This document shows, piece after piece, positions 34,695 through 45,504 of a DNA stretch of 64,000 nt. A program made the position numbers and the translations under genes. The notes beneath the pieces were generated by a model that made no database searches, had not been told where the DNA came from, and was given only the letters and a program-made list of their open reading frames with translations. The DNA comes from Bacillus sp. RAR_GA_16 (lineage in GTDB: Bacteria; Bacillota; Bacilli; Bacillales; Guptibacillaceae), in assembly GCF_020165985.1 (NCBI RefSeq), contig NZ_JAIUKZ010000001.1, forward strand, positions 310,001-374,000, in the 5' to 3' direction. Each line of letters begins with the position of its first letter. Position 1 is the stretch's first letter.

Positions 34695-36194
34695 TCAGCT
34701 ATACACGGGTTGTCCTTCATTAAGACCAAGAGTCTGAGAGACTGCATGATTAATTTCTTTAAACAGTTCAGGGTTTTTCTCGAGAGCGTAACCATGAGAT
34801 GGGATCATTTCTTTAATTTTGGGCTCCCATTCTTCTAGATACTCAGGGAAACACCTTTCAAATACTTCTAGCATTACATGTACAGCTGTGGAAGCACCTG
34901 GCGAAGCACCAAGTAACGCTGCAATCGATCCGTCAGATGCCGTGACCACTTCTGTCCCAAATTGAAGTGTTCCTTTCCCCTGATCTTCAGTATCCTTGAT
35001 TACCTGTACACGTTGTCCAGCCACTACAATGTCCCAATCTTCCTTCTGTGCAGTTGGAATAAATTCACGTAATTCTTCAATGCGCTTATCTTCTGATAAC
35101 ATGACTTGTTGGACGAGGTATTTCGTTAAACCCATTTCCTTTACGCCTGCTGCCATCATGGTTAACACATTATTAGGCTTAACAGAACTAATGAGATCCA
35201 TGTTTGAACCGGTTTTAAGAAATTTCGGCGAAAATCCTGCAAATGGTCCAAATAACAAGCTTTTCTTATTGTTAATGTACCTTGTATCTAGATGAGGTAC
35301 AGACATTGGGGGAGCTCCTACCTTTGCTTTCCCGTAAACCTTTCCATGATGCTGCTCAATCACTTCAGGATTATTACATACCATGAACAGCCCGCTTACC
35401 GGAAACCCTCCGATATGCTTTGATTCAGGTATTCCCGTTTTTTGGAGTAAAGGTAGACTACCGCCTCCTCCACCAATAAAAACAAAATCTGCCGTATGGA
35501 ATTCAAGGTTATCATTGGCCATATCTTTTACTTTGACTTCCCAAAGTCCTTCCTTCGTACGTGTGATATCCTCTACACTATGTTTATATTGAACTTGAAC
35601 ATTTTCGCGTCCTAAATGTTCAAACATCAGACGGGTTAATGCCCCAAAATTTACATCCGTCCCAGAATCGATTTTTGTCGCAGCCATCGGTTCATCCGAA
35701 GTTCGCCCTTCCATAATGAGTGGAATCCATTCCTCAAGTTTGGCACGATCTTCAGAAAGTTCCATCCCTTGAAAGAGTGGATTTCCTGACAACGCTTCCA
35801 AACGTTTTTTCAGAAATTTTACATTCTCTTCTCCAAATACTAGACTCATGTGCGGAATTGGTTGAATAAATTCTTGAGGGTTTTTAATTAACCCTTTATT
35901 GACGAAATAAGACCAGAACTGTTTTGACAGCTGAAATTGCTCATTAATTTTGACCGCCTTGCTAATATCGATCGATCCGTCCGCTTTTTCAGATGTATAA
36001 TTTAGTTCGCATAAAGCAGAATGGCCTGTCCCAGCATTATTCCATTCATTCGAGCTTTCTTCTCCTGCACTTCCAAGTTTCTCAAAAACTTTCACATTCC
36101 ATTCAGGTGCTAATTCTTTTAATAAAGATCCCAAAGTTGCACTCATGACTCCAGCACCAATTAAGATAACATCTTTTCTTTGATTCTTGCTCAT
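34695..36194 (-). CDS. mqo: malate:quinone oxidoreductase
   Basis: 499-residue FAD-dependent membrane-associated enzyme that oxidises malate to oxaloacetate and passes electrons to quinone. Seen: [19 protein letters not shown] (FAD-binding), [48 protein letters not shown], and [16 protein letters not shown] near the end. Length is normal. Start at ATG 36194 behind AAGGAAGGG. It bypasses NAD-dependent malate dehydrogenase in the citric acid cycle. Confidence 0.95.
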   Translation of the reverse strand: MSKNQRKDVILIGAGVMSATLGSLLKELAPEWNVKVFEKLGSAGEESSNEWNNAGTGHSALCELNYTSEKADGSIDISKAVKINEQFQLSKQFWSYFVNKGLIKNPQEFIQPIPHMSLVFGEENVKFLKKRLEALSGNPLFQGMELSEDRAKLEEWIPLIMEGRTSDEPMAATKIDSGTDVNFGALTRLMFEHLGRENVQVQYKHSVEDITRTKEGLWEVKVKDMANDNLEFHTADFVFIGGGGGSLPLLQKTGIPESKHIGGFPVSGLFMVCNNPEVIEQHHGKVYGKAKVGAPPMSVPHLDTRYINNKKSLLFGPFAGFSPKFLKTGSNMDLISSVKPNNVLTMMAAGVKEMGLTKYLVQQVMLSEDKRIEELREFIPTAQKEDWDIVVAGQRVQVIKDTEDQGKGTLQFGTEVVTASDGSIAALLGASPGASTAVHVMLEVFERCFPEYLEEWEPKIKEMIPSHGYALEKNPELFKEINHAVSQTLGLNEGQPVYS

Positions 36195-36612
36195 GATACC
36201 CTTCCTTGTCTCATTTATTTGTAATAAAAAGAATACGCGCTCATGCTCATATGCTAGAAAAGCAAGGCGATACATGGTTAACTAACATGTTCTATCCTAA
36301 TTATACCTTATCATAAGCAATTATTATAATTGTAGGAAAAATAACAAATAATCTAATGCGTTTTTACTAATTTTTACACATTCTAACGAGTCTACGAACA
36401 CATTTTTACCATTAAAGACCTTTTACAGCTGATGGTTGAGCTTTCTACAAACGAAATCTCCTGCTACCATCCCGATTCATCCCCTTGCACTTTTCATTTA
36501 ATACGATTAAAGTATATACTGGTTGAAATCCATTCTATAATGGATCGTATAAGACCATTTTACTTTTTAATTTTGGGAATGAATTTCCCTTAAGGAAAGG
36601 GTTCAGATAGAT
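36195..36612. other. 418-bp intergenic region between mqo and dus
   Basis: AT-rich divergent spacer that must hold promoters for both genes. No convincing RNA gene, repeat or small coding frame was seen. Candidate -10 boxes (for example TATACT near 36513) lack well-spaced -35 boxes. Confidence 0.4.
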
Positions 36613-37608
36613 ATGAAAGATAATTTTTGGAATGAGCTGCCACGACCGTTCTTTGTTCTCGCTCCAATGGAAGCCGTAACGGATGTCGTTTTTCGTCATG
36701 TGGTGAGTGCTGCAGCAAGTCCTGACGTTTATTTTACAGAGTTTGCAAATACAGAAAGCTACTGTCATCCAAAAGGAAAAGACAGCTTGCGCGGACGTTT
36801 GACGTTCACGGAAGATGAGCAGCCAATCGTAGCCCACATTTGGGGTGATAAGCCTGAATACTTCAAAGAAATGAGCATCGGTATGGCAAAGATGGGCTAT
36901 CGAGGCGTAGATATCAACATGGGCTGTCCTGCTCCCAATGTCGCACCAAAAGGAAAGGGATGTGGCCTTATTCGTCGCCCTGATGTCGCAGCAGACATCA
37001 TTCAAGCAGCAAAAGCTGGAGGGTTACCAGTCAGTGTCAAAACCCGCCTTGGGTACACAGAGGTTGAAGAATGGCGCCACTGGTTGAAGCACCTTCTTGA
37101 ACAAGATATTGCGAACCTTTCGATCCATCTCCGTACAAAAAAGGAAATGAGCAATGTTGATGCTCACTGGGAGCTGATTCCGGAGATTAAGAAACTTCGT
37201 GATGAAGTTGCTCCTAATACGCTTCTAACGATCAACGGGGATATTCCTGACCGACAGAAGGGCCTTGAGCTTGTTGAGAAGTATGGCGTGGATGGCGTAA
37301 TGATTGGCCGTGGTATTTTCCACAACCCATTTGCATTTGAAACTGAGAAGAAGGAGCATACGAGTGAAGAATTACTTGATCTTCTTCGTTTACAGCTTGA
37401 TCTTCATGATAAATATTCCGCCGAACTCGAAACGCGTCAGTTTGTAACACTTCGCCGCTTTTTTAAGATTTATGTCAAAGGGTTCAGAGGCGCGAGTGAT
37501 TTACGAAATCAACTGATGAGTACTGACTCAACCGACGAAGTGCGTGCACTAATCGATGAGTTTATGGAGAAAGAGGCATTGAAACAGAAAGGATTTACGG
37601 TTTCTTAA
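36613..37608 (+). CDS. tRNA-dihydrouridine synthase
   Basis: 331-residue FMN enzyme of the Dus family that reduces uridines in the D-loop of tRNA. Seen: [16 protein letters not shown] at the N-terminus, [21 protein letters not shown] with the catalytic cysteine, [23 protein letters not shown] and [13 protein letters not shown]. The C-terminal helical domain is present. GGAAAGGG lies about 12-17 bases before ATG 36613. It is a second Dus type beside the usual Firmicute DusB, so the target uridine is not certain. Confidence 0.9.
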   Translation: MKDNFWNELPRPFFVLAPMEAVTDVVFRHVVSAAASPDVYFTEFANTESYCHPKGKDSLRGRLTFTEDEQPIVAHIWGDKPEYFKEMSIGMAKMGYRGVDINMGCPAPNVAPKGKGCGLIRRPDVAADIIQAAKAGGLPVSVKTRLGYTEVEEWRHWLKHLLEQDIANLSIHLRTKKEMSNVDAHWELIPEIKKLRDEVAPNTLLTINGDIPDRQKGLELVEKYGVDGVMIGRGIFHNPFAFETEKKEHTSEELLDLLRLQLDLHDKYSAELETRQFVTLRRFFKIYVKGFRGASDLRNQLMSTDSTDEVRALIDEFMEKEALKQKGFTVS

Positions 37609-37632
37609 GACTTTTTGTTGCAACAAATTTTT

Positions 37633-37668
37633 AGAGAGAAAACCCATCCGGGCTTTCTCTCTTTTTTT
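37633..37668 (+). terminator. terminator after dus
   Basis: AGAGAGAAAACCC paired with GGGCTTTCTCTCT (one bulge) followed by a T7 run. Confidence 0.85.
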
Positions 37669-37785
37669 CTTTTAAGCATAAAAAAAGGCACTAGTAAATG
37701 ACTAAGTTACCAATGCCTTCTAAGCCCAATTAAAACCTTAGGTATCGACTGCAATCCAAAAGTTAAAAACAGATAAAACCTCTGT

Positions 37786-38253
37786 TTATTTATCTCGATC
37801 TCTCGCCACCTGAGTATCCCGAATATTTTTCTGTATTGTAATGGCTGCAAATAGACTTAGAACAAACGACATACCGTAAAATCCTTTTTCACTTAAGATA
37901 ATGCTTCCGGCATTATAAAGCCCAATCGCCATTAATGCGATCGCTACAATCACTGCAAACCAACTAAGCCCATAATAGATGCCCGAAACAGGAACATCCT
38001 CTTCTTTATCCCGAACCGCTTTTTGAAGAGATACAGCCGCATAAAGTCCAAATACCAATACAGCAAAGTAATATCCCTTCTCATTGAGCTCCATAGAGGC
38101 GTTAAATAGGCCAATGAGATACGATGCTACTCCGACTACTAAAGCTGCCCAACTAGCCCCTTTAAAAGCTCCTGTGGGCTCCCCTTCTTTTCTTTCCACC
38201 TTGATCTTTGGTTCCTTTTCGCTCATTAACGGATTCTCGTTCATTTCGGACAT
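37786..38253 (-). CDS. YiaA/YiaB-like inner membrane protein
   Basis: 155 residues: a charged N-terminal tail (about 30) and four membrane segments arranged as two similar pairs (SWAALVVGVASYLIGLFNA / GYYFAVLVFGLYAAVSLQKA, then SWFAVIVAIALMAIGLYNAG / GFYGMSFVLSLFAAITIQKN). The two pairs each end in Q-K-x-x-R-D, matching the yiaAB two-helix domain. Start at ATG 38253, eight bases after AGGGGG. Function unknown. Confidence 0.82.
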   Translation of the reverse strand: MSEMNENPLMSEKEPKIKVERKEGEPTGAFKGASWAALVVGVASYLIGLFNASMELNEKGYYFAVLVFGLYAAVSLQKAVRDKEEDVPVSGIYYGLSWFAVIVAIALMAIGLYNAGSIILSEKGFYGMSFVLSLFAAITIQKNIRDTQVARDRDK

Positions 38254-38407
38254 TCGCCAATCCCCCTTTCCTGTCATACAAAATGTAAGTTGTTACACTT
38301 TCCCTATAAGAATCATTATAGCAATTTCCCACAAATTGTCTTTAATAAAATTAAAAGAATAATGAAGAACAACGGAATCCGATTAACAGGCTCAAACAGT
38401 TCCATTG

Positions 38408-38438
38408 AAAAAGGCACGGATCCATCATGATCCGTGCC
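38408..38438 (-). terminator. terminator after rlmH
   Basis: GGCACGGATC/GATCCGTGCC stem (38413-38422 with 38429-38438), followed on the minus strand by a T5 run. Confidence 0.85.
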
Positions 38439-38504
38439 CTAAGTGATACACTCCTAGTAGTTTGCTAGTATTATGTCTTTATTTTATTACAACCTCAACA
38501 AAAT

Positions 38505-38984
38505 CTATTTATGATACGGTTCCCCACGATTAATCTTAAACGCACGATACACCTGCTCCACTAAAATTAGCCTCATTAACTGATGAGGAAACGTCATTTT
38601 AGAAAAAGAAAGCGTGTCGTTTGCTCGTTGAAGGACATCGTAACTTAAACCAAGTGATCCCCCAATCACAAACGCAATTTTACTTTTTCCATACGTAGCC
38701 AATTGATCAAGGTCATGAGCGAGCTGCTCCGATGATTTCATTTTTCCGTTAATCGCGAGCGCAATCACATGCGCATCGGGAGAAATCTTAGAGAGAATGC
38801 GATCGCCCTCTGCTTTCTTAACCTGCTGCATTTCCGTTTCACTTAAATTTTCTGGCGCTTTTTCATCGGGAACTTCAATAACGTCTATTTTTGCAAAGGG
38901 GCCTAGGCGTTTTGTATATTCTTCAATTCCCTGCTTTAAATATTTCTCTTTCAACTTCCCTACCGTTACGATACTGATATTCAA
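38505..38984 (-). CDS. rlmH: 23S rRNA (pseudouridine-1915-N3)-methyltransferase
   Basis: 159-residue SPOUT methyltransferase that modifies pseudouridine 1915 in helix 69 of 23S rRNA. Seen: [31 protein letters not shown] (knot, SAM site) and [19 protein letters not shown], all near-invariant. Translation starts at TTG 38984, as in other bacilli, behind GGGGAT. In B. subtilis (yydA) it also lies near walRK. The region just upstream is a DnaA-box cluster. Confidence 0.95.
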   Translation of the reverse strand: MNISIVTVGKLKEKYLKQGIEEYTKRLGPFAKIDVIEVPDEKAPENLSETEMQQVKKAEGDRILSKISPDAHVIALAINGKMKSSEQLAHDLDQLATYGKSKIAFVIGGSLGLSYDVLQRANDTLSFSKMTFPHQLMRLILVEQVYRAFKINRGEPYHK

Positions 38985-38986
38985 AA

Positions 38987-39150
38987 GTTATCCCCACCCG
39001 AGCATTTTTTTGTAAGTCCACAGAAAATAAACAGGTTATCCACAGATTTTATCCACATATACACATTTTCCATCCACATATCGTGACCGAATATTAGTTC
39101 GACACCATATATGTTGCGTTATTTTTACAATACTCACATTCTGTGGACAA
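38987..39150. promoter_or_regulatory. DnaA-box cluster
   Basis: Two perfect DnaA boxes TTATCCACA (39036-39044 and 39049-39057), with near matches TTATCCCCA (38987-38995), CCATCCACA (39070-39078) and an inverted TTGTCCACA (39142-39150, inside the CxxH/CxxC gene). They lie between rlmH (yydA) and the small gene upstream. Outside oriC, B. subtilis has DnaA-box clusters, one recalled near yydA, that titrate DnaA. Confidence 0.75.
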
Positions 39151-39258
39151 CTTTTCAGAAGCTTTTTCGATTTTATCTAAAACTGGAAACTGCCCTGTTT
39201 CATCAACTGCGACATCCAAAGCCAACTCGACGTGCTCGTCACAACAATAGAGTTTCAT
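39094..39258 (-). CDS. CxxH/CxxC small zinc-ribbon-like protein (YyzF-like)
   Basis: 54 residues starting MKLYCCDEHVELALDVAVDE, with C-C-D-E-H near the N-terminus and CEYC near the C-terminus, the CxxH...CxxC arrangement of a small zinc-binding protein family found beside rlmH in bacilli. AAAGGA precedes ATG 39258. Function unknown. Confidence 0.8.
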   Translation of the reverse strand: MKLYCCDEHVELALDVAVDETGQFPVLDKIEKASEKLSTECEYCKNNATYMVSN

Positions 39259-39333
39259 CCAATCGTTCCTTTCATGTTCGTTCTCATTTATTTCTTCAAA
39301 AGCAAACAGGAGAGTCTCCTCCCCTGTGCTGGT

Positions 39334-40545
39334 TTATGAATGTTGCTGCTCAGCAAGTGTTACTTCAACCTCTTGCTTTGTTCCTTCCCGGTATATGGTT
39401 AATTTCACACGATCGCCAATTTCTTTCTTGGTGTAAAGAAACTTACGAAGATCGATGGAATTCTTAATCTTTTTCCCATCCATTGCTGTAATCACATCTA
39501 ACTCTTTAAGCCCCGCAATCTCTCCTGAAGATGTAGGAAACACGCTCATTACAACAACACCATAATCGATCTTACCGGGCAACTTAAGCGACTCACTCCA
39601 ATGATAAGTTGGTATTTCAGATAATGATTTTGTGCCAATTCCAATTTGAGGTCTTCTCACTTCACCGTATGATTCAAGATCGTTAATAATGGGTTCCGCT
39701 ATGTTAATCGGAATCGAGAAGCCGATACCTTCGACGCTCGATTGAGCAATCTTCATGGAATTAATTCCGACAAGTTGACCTGAAATGTTAATTAATGCAC
39801 CGCCACTATTTCCAGGATTAATGGATGCATCCGTTTGGATCACGTCAGCATTCCAATCAATCGTGCCATTCTGATCGGTGTCGACCGGAAAGGAGCGCTC
39901 TGGATTACTGATAATTCCCTGGGTAACCGTTCCTTCTAAGAAACCTAACGGGTTACCAATCGCAATCGCTGGCTCACCTGGTTTTAACTTATCGGAGTCT
40001 CCAAACTCTGCAACCATTGTAACGGCCTCAGAAGGGATTTTAAGCACAGCAAGGTCCATAAGAGGGTCAGTGCCTACAAGCTCTGCTGAAACGCGTTTCT
40101 CGGCGTTTAAACTCACTTCAAGCTGTCCTGCACCTTCAACTACATGATTATTCGTTACAACGAAGGCATCTTTCCCCTCTTTTTTGTAAATCACGCCTGA
40201 GCCCGCTCCGGCTTCTCCATAATCCTCAGCCCAAAAATCTGTTTTCTGCAAATTAATGACTCCTACTACGGCATCCCCTACATTGGCAACAGCTGATGTA
40301 ATATCATTTGTCACATCCACACTAATATCCTTCGTAATCGATTGCTGTTCTGACTGAGAATCGGCTTCTTCCTTTTGAGGAGGCTCAATATCAGGCAGAA
40401 CGCCTACATCTGATAGAGCAGGAACCGTAAACAGAATAAGCAGGGCACCGAGGATCGCACCAAATAGTCCCGCCATAAAGGCGCCGCCTCGGTTTCCTTT
40501 CTGCCGTTTTGGTTGATTGTTTTCTTCACCATCATAATAGCCCAA
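39334..40545 (-). CDS. HtrA-like serine protease (HtrC/YyxA type)
   Basis: 403-residue membrane-anchored trypsin-like protease. One membrane segment (about residues 25-45), then catalytic His in TNNHVVEG, Asp in DPLMDLAVLKIP, Ser in SINPGNSGGALIN, and a C-terminal PDZ domain (GVVVMSVFPTSSGEIAGL). Faces the outside, where it degrades misfolded secreted proteins. Start taken as TTG 40545 (protein begins GYYDGEEN as in homologues); GTG 40554 is too near the site. Last gene of the wal operon in the usual order. Confidence 0.9.
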   Translation of the reverse strand: MGYYDGEENNQPKRQKGNRGGAFMAGLFGAILGALLILFTVPALSDVGVLPDIEPPQKEEADSQSEQQSITKDISVDVTNDITSAVANVGDAVVGVINLQKTDFWAEDYGEAGAGSGVIYKKEGKDAFVVTNNHVVEGAGQLEVSLNAEKRVSAELVGTDPLMDLAVLKIPSEAVTMVAEFGDSDKLKPGEPAIAIGNPLGFLEGTVTQGIISNPERSFPVDTDQNGTIDWNADVIQTDASINPGNSGGALINISGQLVGINSMKIAQSSVEGIGFSIPINIAEPIINDLESYGEVRRPQIGIGTKSLSEIPTYHWSESLKLPGKIDYGVVVMSVFPTSSGEIAGLKELDVITAMDGKKIKNSIDLRKFLYTKKEIGDRVKLTIYREGTKQEVEVTLAEQQHS

Positions 40546-40620
40546 AGTGTTCACCCATCCTTTCAATGAAAAAAGGAGACCGTTCAAGACGTAACTTTAA
40601 TCTAAACCCTTTGCGAATCG

Positions 40621-41415
40621 TTAAAGTTTTGTTACTACAGTGGGGGAGGCAGGATCAGTATCATATAACGATAGTTGTTCCCCAACCGCAAATCCATTTT
40701 GTTCAAGGGTTTGTTGGACAGAAAGTCTTGCCAGGTCTTTCATGTTATTATCTTTACTTAAATGGGCTAAATAAATACGCTTTGTCTGATCACCAATGAT
40801 GTCAGAAAGGGCTGCTCCGGCATCTTCATTAGATACATGCCCCATATCCCCTAGAATACGTCGTTTGACGTTCCATGGATATCGTCCCATCATTAACATA
40901 TTAATATCATGGTTGGACTCAAATACGAGCATATCTGAATTGCGAATTGTTCCCTTAATGCGATCACTTACGTAACCAAGATCCGTTGCGATACTGAGCT
41001 TTTTCCCTTCATGATGGAAGGCATAAAACATTGGCTCGGCCGCATCATGCGAGACACCGAATGATTCCACATCGAGGTCGTCAAACGTTTTAACCGTATC
41101 CATATCAAATTGAAATTTCTGTTCAACAGGTATTTCGCCAATTAACCCTGTCATCGCTTCCCACGTTTTTGCATTCGCATAGATCGGGAGTTTGTATCTT
41201 CTAGCAAATATTCCAAGGCCTTTAATGTGATCGCTATGCTCGTGCGTCACAAGCAACCCATCCAGATCCTTTGGATCGAGATGGGCTTTTGCAAACAGTT
41301 CTTCAAGTTTTTTTCCACTTAATCCAGCATCGACTAGAAGCTTGTGCTTCTCGGTACCAACATAAATGGCATTCCCCGTGCTTCCACTCGCAAGCACACT
41401 AAATTCAAGAGACAT
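40621..41415 (-). CDS. walJ: WalJ (YycJ) metallo-beta-lactamase-fold protein
   Basis: 264-residue MBL-fold nuclease-like protein: [15 protein letters not shown], metal motif [17 protein letters not shown], and FESNHD. In bacilli WalJ links cell-wall homeostasis and DNA replication/mismatch repair, and its gene follows walI. No membrane segment; cytoplasmic. Start ATG 41415 with AGGAGAG just upstream. Confidence 0.93.
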   Translation of the reverse strand: MSLEFSVLASGSTGNAIYVGTEKHKLLVDAGLSGKKLEELFAKAHLDPKDLDGLLVTHEHSDHIKGLGIFARRYKLPIYANAKTWEAMTGLIGEIPVEQKFQFDMDTVKTFDDLDVESFGVSHDAAEPMFYAFHHEGKKLSIATDLGYVSDRIKGTIRNSDMLVFESNHDINMLMMGRYPWNVKRRILGDMGHVSNEDAGAALSDIIGDQTKRIYLAHLSKDNNMKDLARLSVQQTLEQNGFAVGEQLSLYDTDPASPTVVTKL

Positions 41416-41429
41416 AGAACATTCCTCTC

Positions 41430-42320
41430 CTACTTATCGCTTGTTACCGACTTCGGCTTTGAAGGATCAGGCTGATCGGTATCCTTCTCATCCTGTTCAT
41501 CTTCCGTGTTTTCTTCTGGCTCGCTAAACACCGTTTTTTCAATCGCATTTACATAATAGTTATCCAATGGATCATCCGTCTTTTTGTTTGAAACGACCAC
41601 GTGCCACGTTGGAACAAAAACGAACGTATCCCGCTCATCTTCATTTGCGACAGTTGTATAGTAACCAATCGACATATCTTCGACTTTATCATTTAAACCT
41701 ATATCTTGTTGGTTTAATAGCAATCCAATCGTTTCAGAAGCAGGATCAATTTTACGTTCTTTACCTATTTTTTGCAGACTTAAATAAGTTTGCGTATAGG
41801 AAACAACCTTATCGTCCTCAAGGGTTACGATCAACATGCCTGATTCTTGACCATATATCGGACGGCCTTCAAACGTTTCCACGAAATACCTAATGTTTGG
41901 ATTGTTTTCAGCTGGACCGTAATATTGATACTTCCCACCTTCGTAAACATATGTTTCAAGAAAAATCGAGTAAGCAGAAGCTACTTTTGGATCACTTATT
42001 GGAAAAGGTTTTTTAAGCGTAGAAACTAACTTTTCTTCATCAAGTGTAATATCCTGGCTTGTGCCTTCTTCTAATGTTTTTTCTTCTTTCTCAGTAAATT
42101 CATGAACGTCTCCACTTATAAAAGACATTTTTTCTGATTGCACAGGTAGGTTCTTTTCGTATGTGACATTTAAATTTTTCAGCTGGTCTTCAATCGTCAC
42201 CTGTTTTTGTTGTTCGATTTCACTTAATTCCGTTTGCTTTTTAAATAGGTCACTTGCGAGAAAAATATTAAATACCAGGAAGGTTAAAATTAATATCGTT
42301 TTCGTTCTATTCCAATCCAA
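41430..42320 (-). CDS. walI: WalI (YycI), regulator of the WalK kinase
   Basis: 296 residues: one N-terminal membrane segment ([18 protein letters not shown]) and an extracytoplasmic domain. WalI and WalH restrain WalK. The start is TTG 42320: GGGAGG lies eight bases upstream and the product begins DWNRTKT as in B. subtilis YycI; an ATG further upstream (42341) would overlap walH and lacks a site. The C-terminus is a long Asp/Glu-rich tail, more acidic than usual. Confidence 0.9.
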   Translation of the reverse strand: MDWNRTKTILILTFLVFNIFLASDLFKKQTELSEIEQQKQVTIEDQLKNLNVTYEKNLPVQSEKMSFISGDVHEFTEKEEKTLEEGTSQDITLDEEKLVSTLKKPFPISDPKVASAYSIFLETYVYEGGKYQYYGPAENNPNIRYFVETFEGRPIYGQESGMLIVTLEDDKVVSYTQTYLSLQKIGKERKIDPASETIGLLLNQQDIGLNDKVEDMSIGYYTTVANEDERDTFVFVPTWHVVVSNKKTDDPLDNYYVNAIEKTVFSEPEENTEDEQDEKDTDQPDPSKPKSVTSDK

Positions 42321-42324
42321 CTTC

Positions 42325-43698
42325 TTAACCTCCCTGTTCATTGCTAATGGTTTGTAGCGGTGTCCAGGTACCATTCAATTTAACAAACCATTGGGGAATC
42401 AGCGAAAAATCATATGTCTGATTTGCTGAACGATCAATTGTATAACCAATTGTCATGTTTTGTATCTCACTCGTTTTAAAGCTTCCTTCTTCCAGAAGGG
42501 CAACAACGTCCTCATAACCTGGGAGCTGGCGTTCATTGATTTCTTTCGTATACTGAATAATTTTCAACATCCGCTTGTACGTGGTAACATCATTATTTTC
42601 TAACGTCACATTTATTTCATCTAAATCTTCAGTCGAAGAGCTATACACAGGGTAGCCTTCTGTATAAAGACGAAAAGAGATTTGATCCGTGTTGTTCTTA
42701 GAAGACGTCACCCATTCACTAAGAATATACTTATCGTCGTTTAAATCAGTAATCCGAAAGCCAAAATGCTTGTTAACAAAGCCATACGCATCTAATATAG
42801 GTGATTCATTTGCTACAAATTCTCTTGTCGTTGATGGCGGGTTTTTAAAGATCATATATTCATTGTCGTAATTAAACGTTAAATCACGACTTCCATCCGT
42901 ATAAAGATCTGAAATGTTGTTAAATGAGTTCTTTTCAACCGTATCTTGTTCAGGAAAAAGCGCTTCTTTGAAATCTTCTTCATTCGCTAGTTCATCTGTA
43001 CTCCCACCGAATGAAGCAATCGTTTGACCTTGAATCGGCAAATAAAAGATAGGTGACTTCTTAGATACTTGAAGTTCTTTTGCACGAGCCATCTCCATTT
43101 CTTCCGCATCACTACTAGCAATATCGAAAGAAGAAAAAACATTGGCATACCATTCCTTCATTTCACTCGAAGCCTCAATCGTAGCACGCATCCCAACCTG
43201 ACTCTTTGTGTTGAGAAAAACAATCTCATTGTTTTTACCAGAAGCGATGGAAGGAATGACAATCCGATCAAATTTTGAAAGGGGAATATCGTCTTTAGAG
43301 ATGCTCACTAATTTCTTTAACACATCATTTGAAAGTAAGGTAGGGAAAATAAGTTCAACGCTATCCCCTACTCCCTCTAAATCCTCTAGATCATTTTCAA
43401 CTGTAAAGGATTTAATTTTCACCCCTGAAATAAAGTTAGCATAAAAGTCATTAATCGTACTGGAATTGAATGAAGTAAAATGCTGATTATCCATATGATA
43501 AACAAGCTGATTTGGTTTCACAACATCACTGATATTGACATCCTGGATGCCCACCGGACTCGCTTCCGTAGGTGCTGCTTCTTTTTCGTATTCAGGTTCA
43601 AACGTCCATATTTGCCAGGTGAGAAATAAACTCGTTAAAACAAGAACGTTCAACAAGACTGTCTTAAAATTCTCAAACTGCTTCTTTGTCATTCTCAC
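42325..43698 (-). CDS. walH: WalH (YycH), regulator of the WalK kinase
   Basis: 457 residues with one N-terminal membrane segment (FKTVLLNVLVLTSLFLTWQI) and a large outside domain; ends in a WFVKLNG...W strand typical of YycH. GTG 43698 overlaps the walK stop by four bases (GTGA); ATG 43692 is an alternative start. Forms a membrane complex with WalI and WalK to tune wall-hydrolase expression. Confidence 0.9.
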   Translation of the reverse strand: MRMTKKQFENFKTVLLNVLVLTSLFLTWQIWTFEPEYEKEAAPTEASPVGIQDVNISDVVKPNQLVYHMDNQHFTSFNSSTINDFYANFISGVKIKSFTVENDLEDLEGVGDSVELIFPTLLSNDVLKKLVSISKDDIPLSKFDRIVIPSIASGKNNEIVFLNTKSQVGMRATIEASSEMKEWYANVFSSFDIASSDAEEMEMARAKELQVSKKSPIFYLPIQGQTIASFGGSTDELANEEDFKEALFPEQDTVEKNSFNNISDLYTDGSRDLTFNYDNEYMIFKNPPSTTREFVANESPILDAYGFVNKHFGFRITDLNDDKYILSEWVTSSKNNTDQISFRLYTEGYPVYSSSTEDLDEINVTLENNDVTTYKRMLKIIQYTKEINERQLPGYEDVVALLEEGSFKTSEIQNMTIGYTIDRSANQTYDFSLIPQWFVKLNGTWTPLQTISNEQGG

Positions 43699-45497
43699 TT
43701 GTCCTCAACCTCCCTTATTCGTTTATAAGGGAGAGTAAAGTAGATCGTTGTTCCTTGTCCCCACTTACTCTCTGCCCAAATATCACCATGGTGGGCATGG
43801 ATCATTTCCTTGGCAATAGCTAAACCAAGACCCGTTCCACCAAGCTGTCTCGAGCGGGCTTTATCGACACGATAGAACCGATCAAAAATCTTTGAAAGAT
43901 TATTTTTAGGAATGCCTACGCCTTCATCACTAATACTGATTCGTATCTTTTTACCAATCGTCCAGCACCTTGCGGTAATTCTACCGCCATCTGGTGAGTA
44001 TTTAATGGCATTCGAAATAATATTATCGAGCACCTGCGTCATTTTGTCTTTATCCACCTGTGTATAAATGGCTACACGTGGGAGCTGTCTCATGATCTCA
44101 ATGTTGTCGCGCTTCGACATTTCAAAACGATCAAGTATATGATCAAACATCTCTACAAAATTGACCTCTGTAAATTCTAGACGATATTCTTTCTTATCCA
44201 TTTTAGATAATTGAAGTAGGTCGTTTACTAGTCGAATCATTCGTTCGGTCTCATTTTGCGTCACACTTAAGAAGCGAGGAGCAATCTCAGGATCCTGCAG
44301 TGCCCCATCTTGAAGAGCTTCGAGATAACTTCTCATCGTTGTCAGTGGGGTACGCAGTTCGTGTGACACATTGACAACAAATTCACGGCGCTCCTGCTCA
44401 AGCTGCTCCTGTTCTGTAATATCATGAAGAACAGCGATTAAACCATTAATCGGACCGTCCTCTTTATGGATAATGGAAAAGTTAACGCGAATGATAAACG
44501 TCTGATGATCATCACTTAAATCGAGAATCATGGAATCAGGGCCATTGTAAACATCATCCCACGTTTTTTCTTCTGAAAACTGAAGAATTTTATTCAGCGA
44601 TGTCCCGAGTACCGTTTCACGTGAAACGCTCATCATTTCCTCTGCTCGATCGTTCATTAAGATAATCATGCCTTCTCGATCTGTAGCAATAACGCCATCT
44701 GTCATATAAGCAAGAACCGATGTCAGCTTGCGACGCTCTCCTTCGGTAATCGCATTCGCTTCCTGCAGTCTACGTGTTAAATCATTAAACGCAAGAGCAA
44801 GCTGGCCAATCTCATCCTCACCATATACCTTTACTTTTCGCGTGAAGTCTCCCCGTGCCATGACAAGCGCCTGTCTTCGCATATCTGAAATCGGTCTTGT
44901 AATTGTACGAGAAATAATAATGCCAAGTAGCCCGGTTAAGACAAGCGCAATAAGAGCCGATTGCGCTAATAAACTATTAACTTCATCCGCTTGTTCAAAA
45001 ACTTGATTCATATTTGCCTGAATGTAAACAGCACCGACAGTTGAATTTGTTTCCCCCTTAATAGGGTAACTGTACGCAAAGAAGCGCTCTCCTTCACTGT
45101 CAATCAATATATTTTCCTTGGACACGCCATTTAGAGCGCTATTCACGTAATCATTAGTTGCGCGCGTTCCTTCAAGACCGTCATCATTAAGCGTCCCGAC
45201 AACCTGGCCTAATGAATTGACAACGAATATTTGGCGAATCTCGTTTTGTCTAAAATTCCTGATCAAGCTTGTGACTGTATTTTCTTCTTCATCACTCTTA
45301 CTATTCACTTGATCAGACACATTATCAGCAAGAAGCTCAGCACGATCCCGAATTGAGCTCATATAGTTTTGTTGAAACTGATCTTCTAGTTTGTCATTAA
45401 AATAAACAGAGATAAACTGAATCGCAACTAGAATGAGAAGAACATAAACAATTGCAAACTTAAAATGGATGGACTTAAAAAAACCGACCTTTCCCAT
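43695..45497 (-). CDS. walK: WalK sensor histidine kinase
   Basis: 600 residues: two membrane segments flanking an extracellular sensor (residues 10-30 and 180-200), HAMP (about 200-255), PAS (about 260-370), HisKA with phospho-acceptor HELRTPLTTMRSYLEAL (about 385), and HATPase with GVGIPKNNLSKIFDRFYR and GGTGLGLAIAKEM. WalK-WalR is the essential two-component system for cell-wall growth in Firmicutes. Cotranscribed with walR, 7 bp apart. Confidence 0.96.
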   Translation of the reverse strand: MGKVGFFKSIHFKFAIVYVLLILVAIQFISVYFNDKLEDQFQQNYMSSIRDRAELLADNVSDQVNSKSDEEENTVTSLIRNFRQNEIRQIFVVNSLGQVVGTLNDDGLEGTRATNDYVNSALNGVSKENILIDSEGERFFAYSYPIKGETNSTVGAVYIQANMNQVFEQADEVNSLLAQSALIALVLTGLLGIIISRTITRPISDMRRQALVMARGDFTRKVKVYGEDEIGQLALAFNDLTRRLQEANAITEGERRKLTSVLAYMTDGVIATDREGMIILMNDRAEEMMSVSRETVLGTSLNKILQFSEEKTWDDVYNGPDSMILDLSDDHQTFIIRVNFSIIHKEDGPINGLIAVLHDITEQEQLEQERREFVVNVSHELRTPLTTMRSYLEALQDGALQDPEIAPRFLSVTQNETERMIRLVNDLLQLSKMDKKEYRLEFTEVNFVEMFDHILDRFEMSKRDNIEIMRQLPRVAIYTQVDKDKMTQVLDNIISNAIKYSPDGGRITARCWTIGKKIRISISDEGVGIPKNNLSKIFDRFYRVDKARSRQLGGTGLGLAIAKEMIHAHHGDIWAESKWGQGTTIYFTLPYKRIREVEDK

Positions 45498-45504
45498 CTA
45501 AAGT

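Noticed and set aside
36535-37005. Minus-strand open frame of 156 codons over the dus start
   Set aside because: It lies antisense to the conserved Dus coding sequence, has no ribosome site and resembles no known family.
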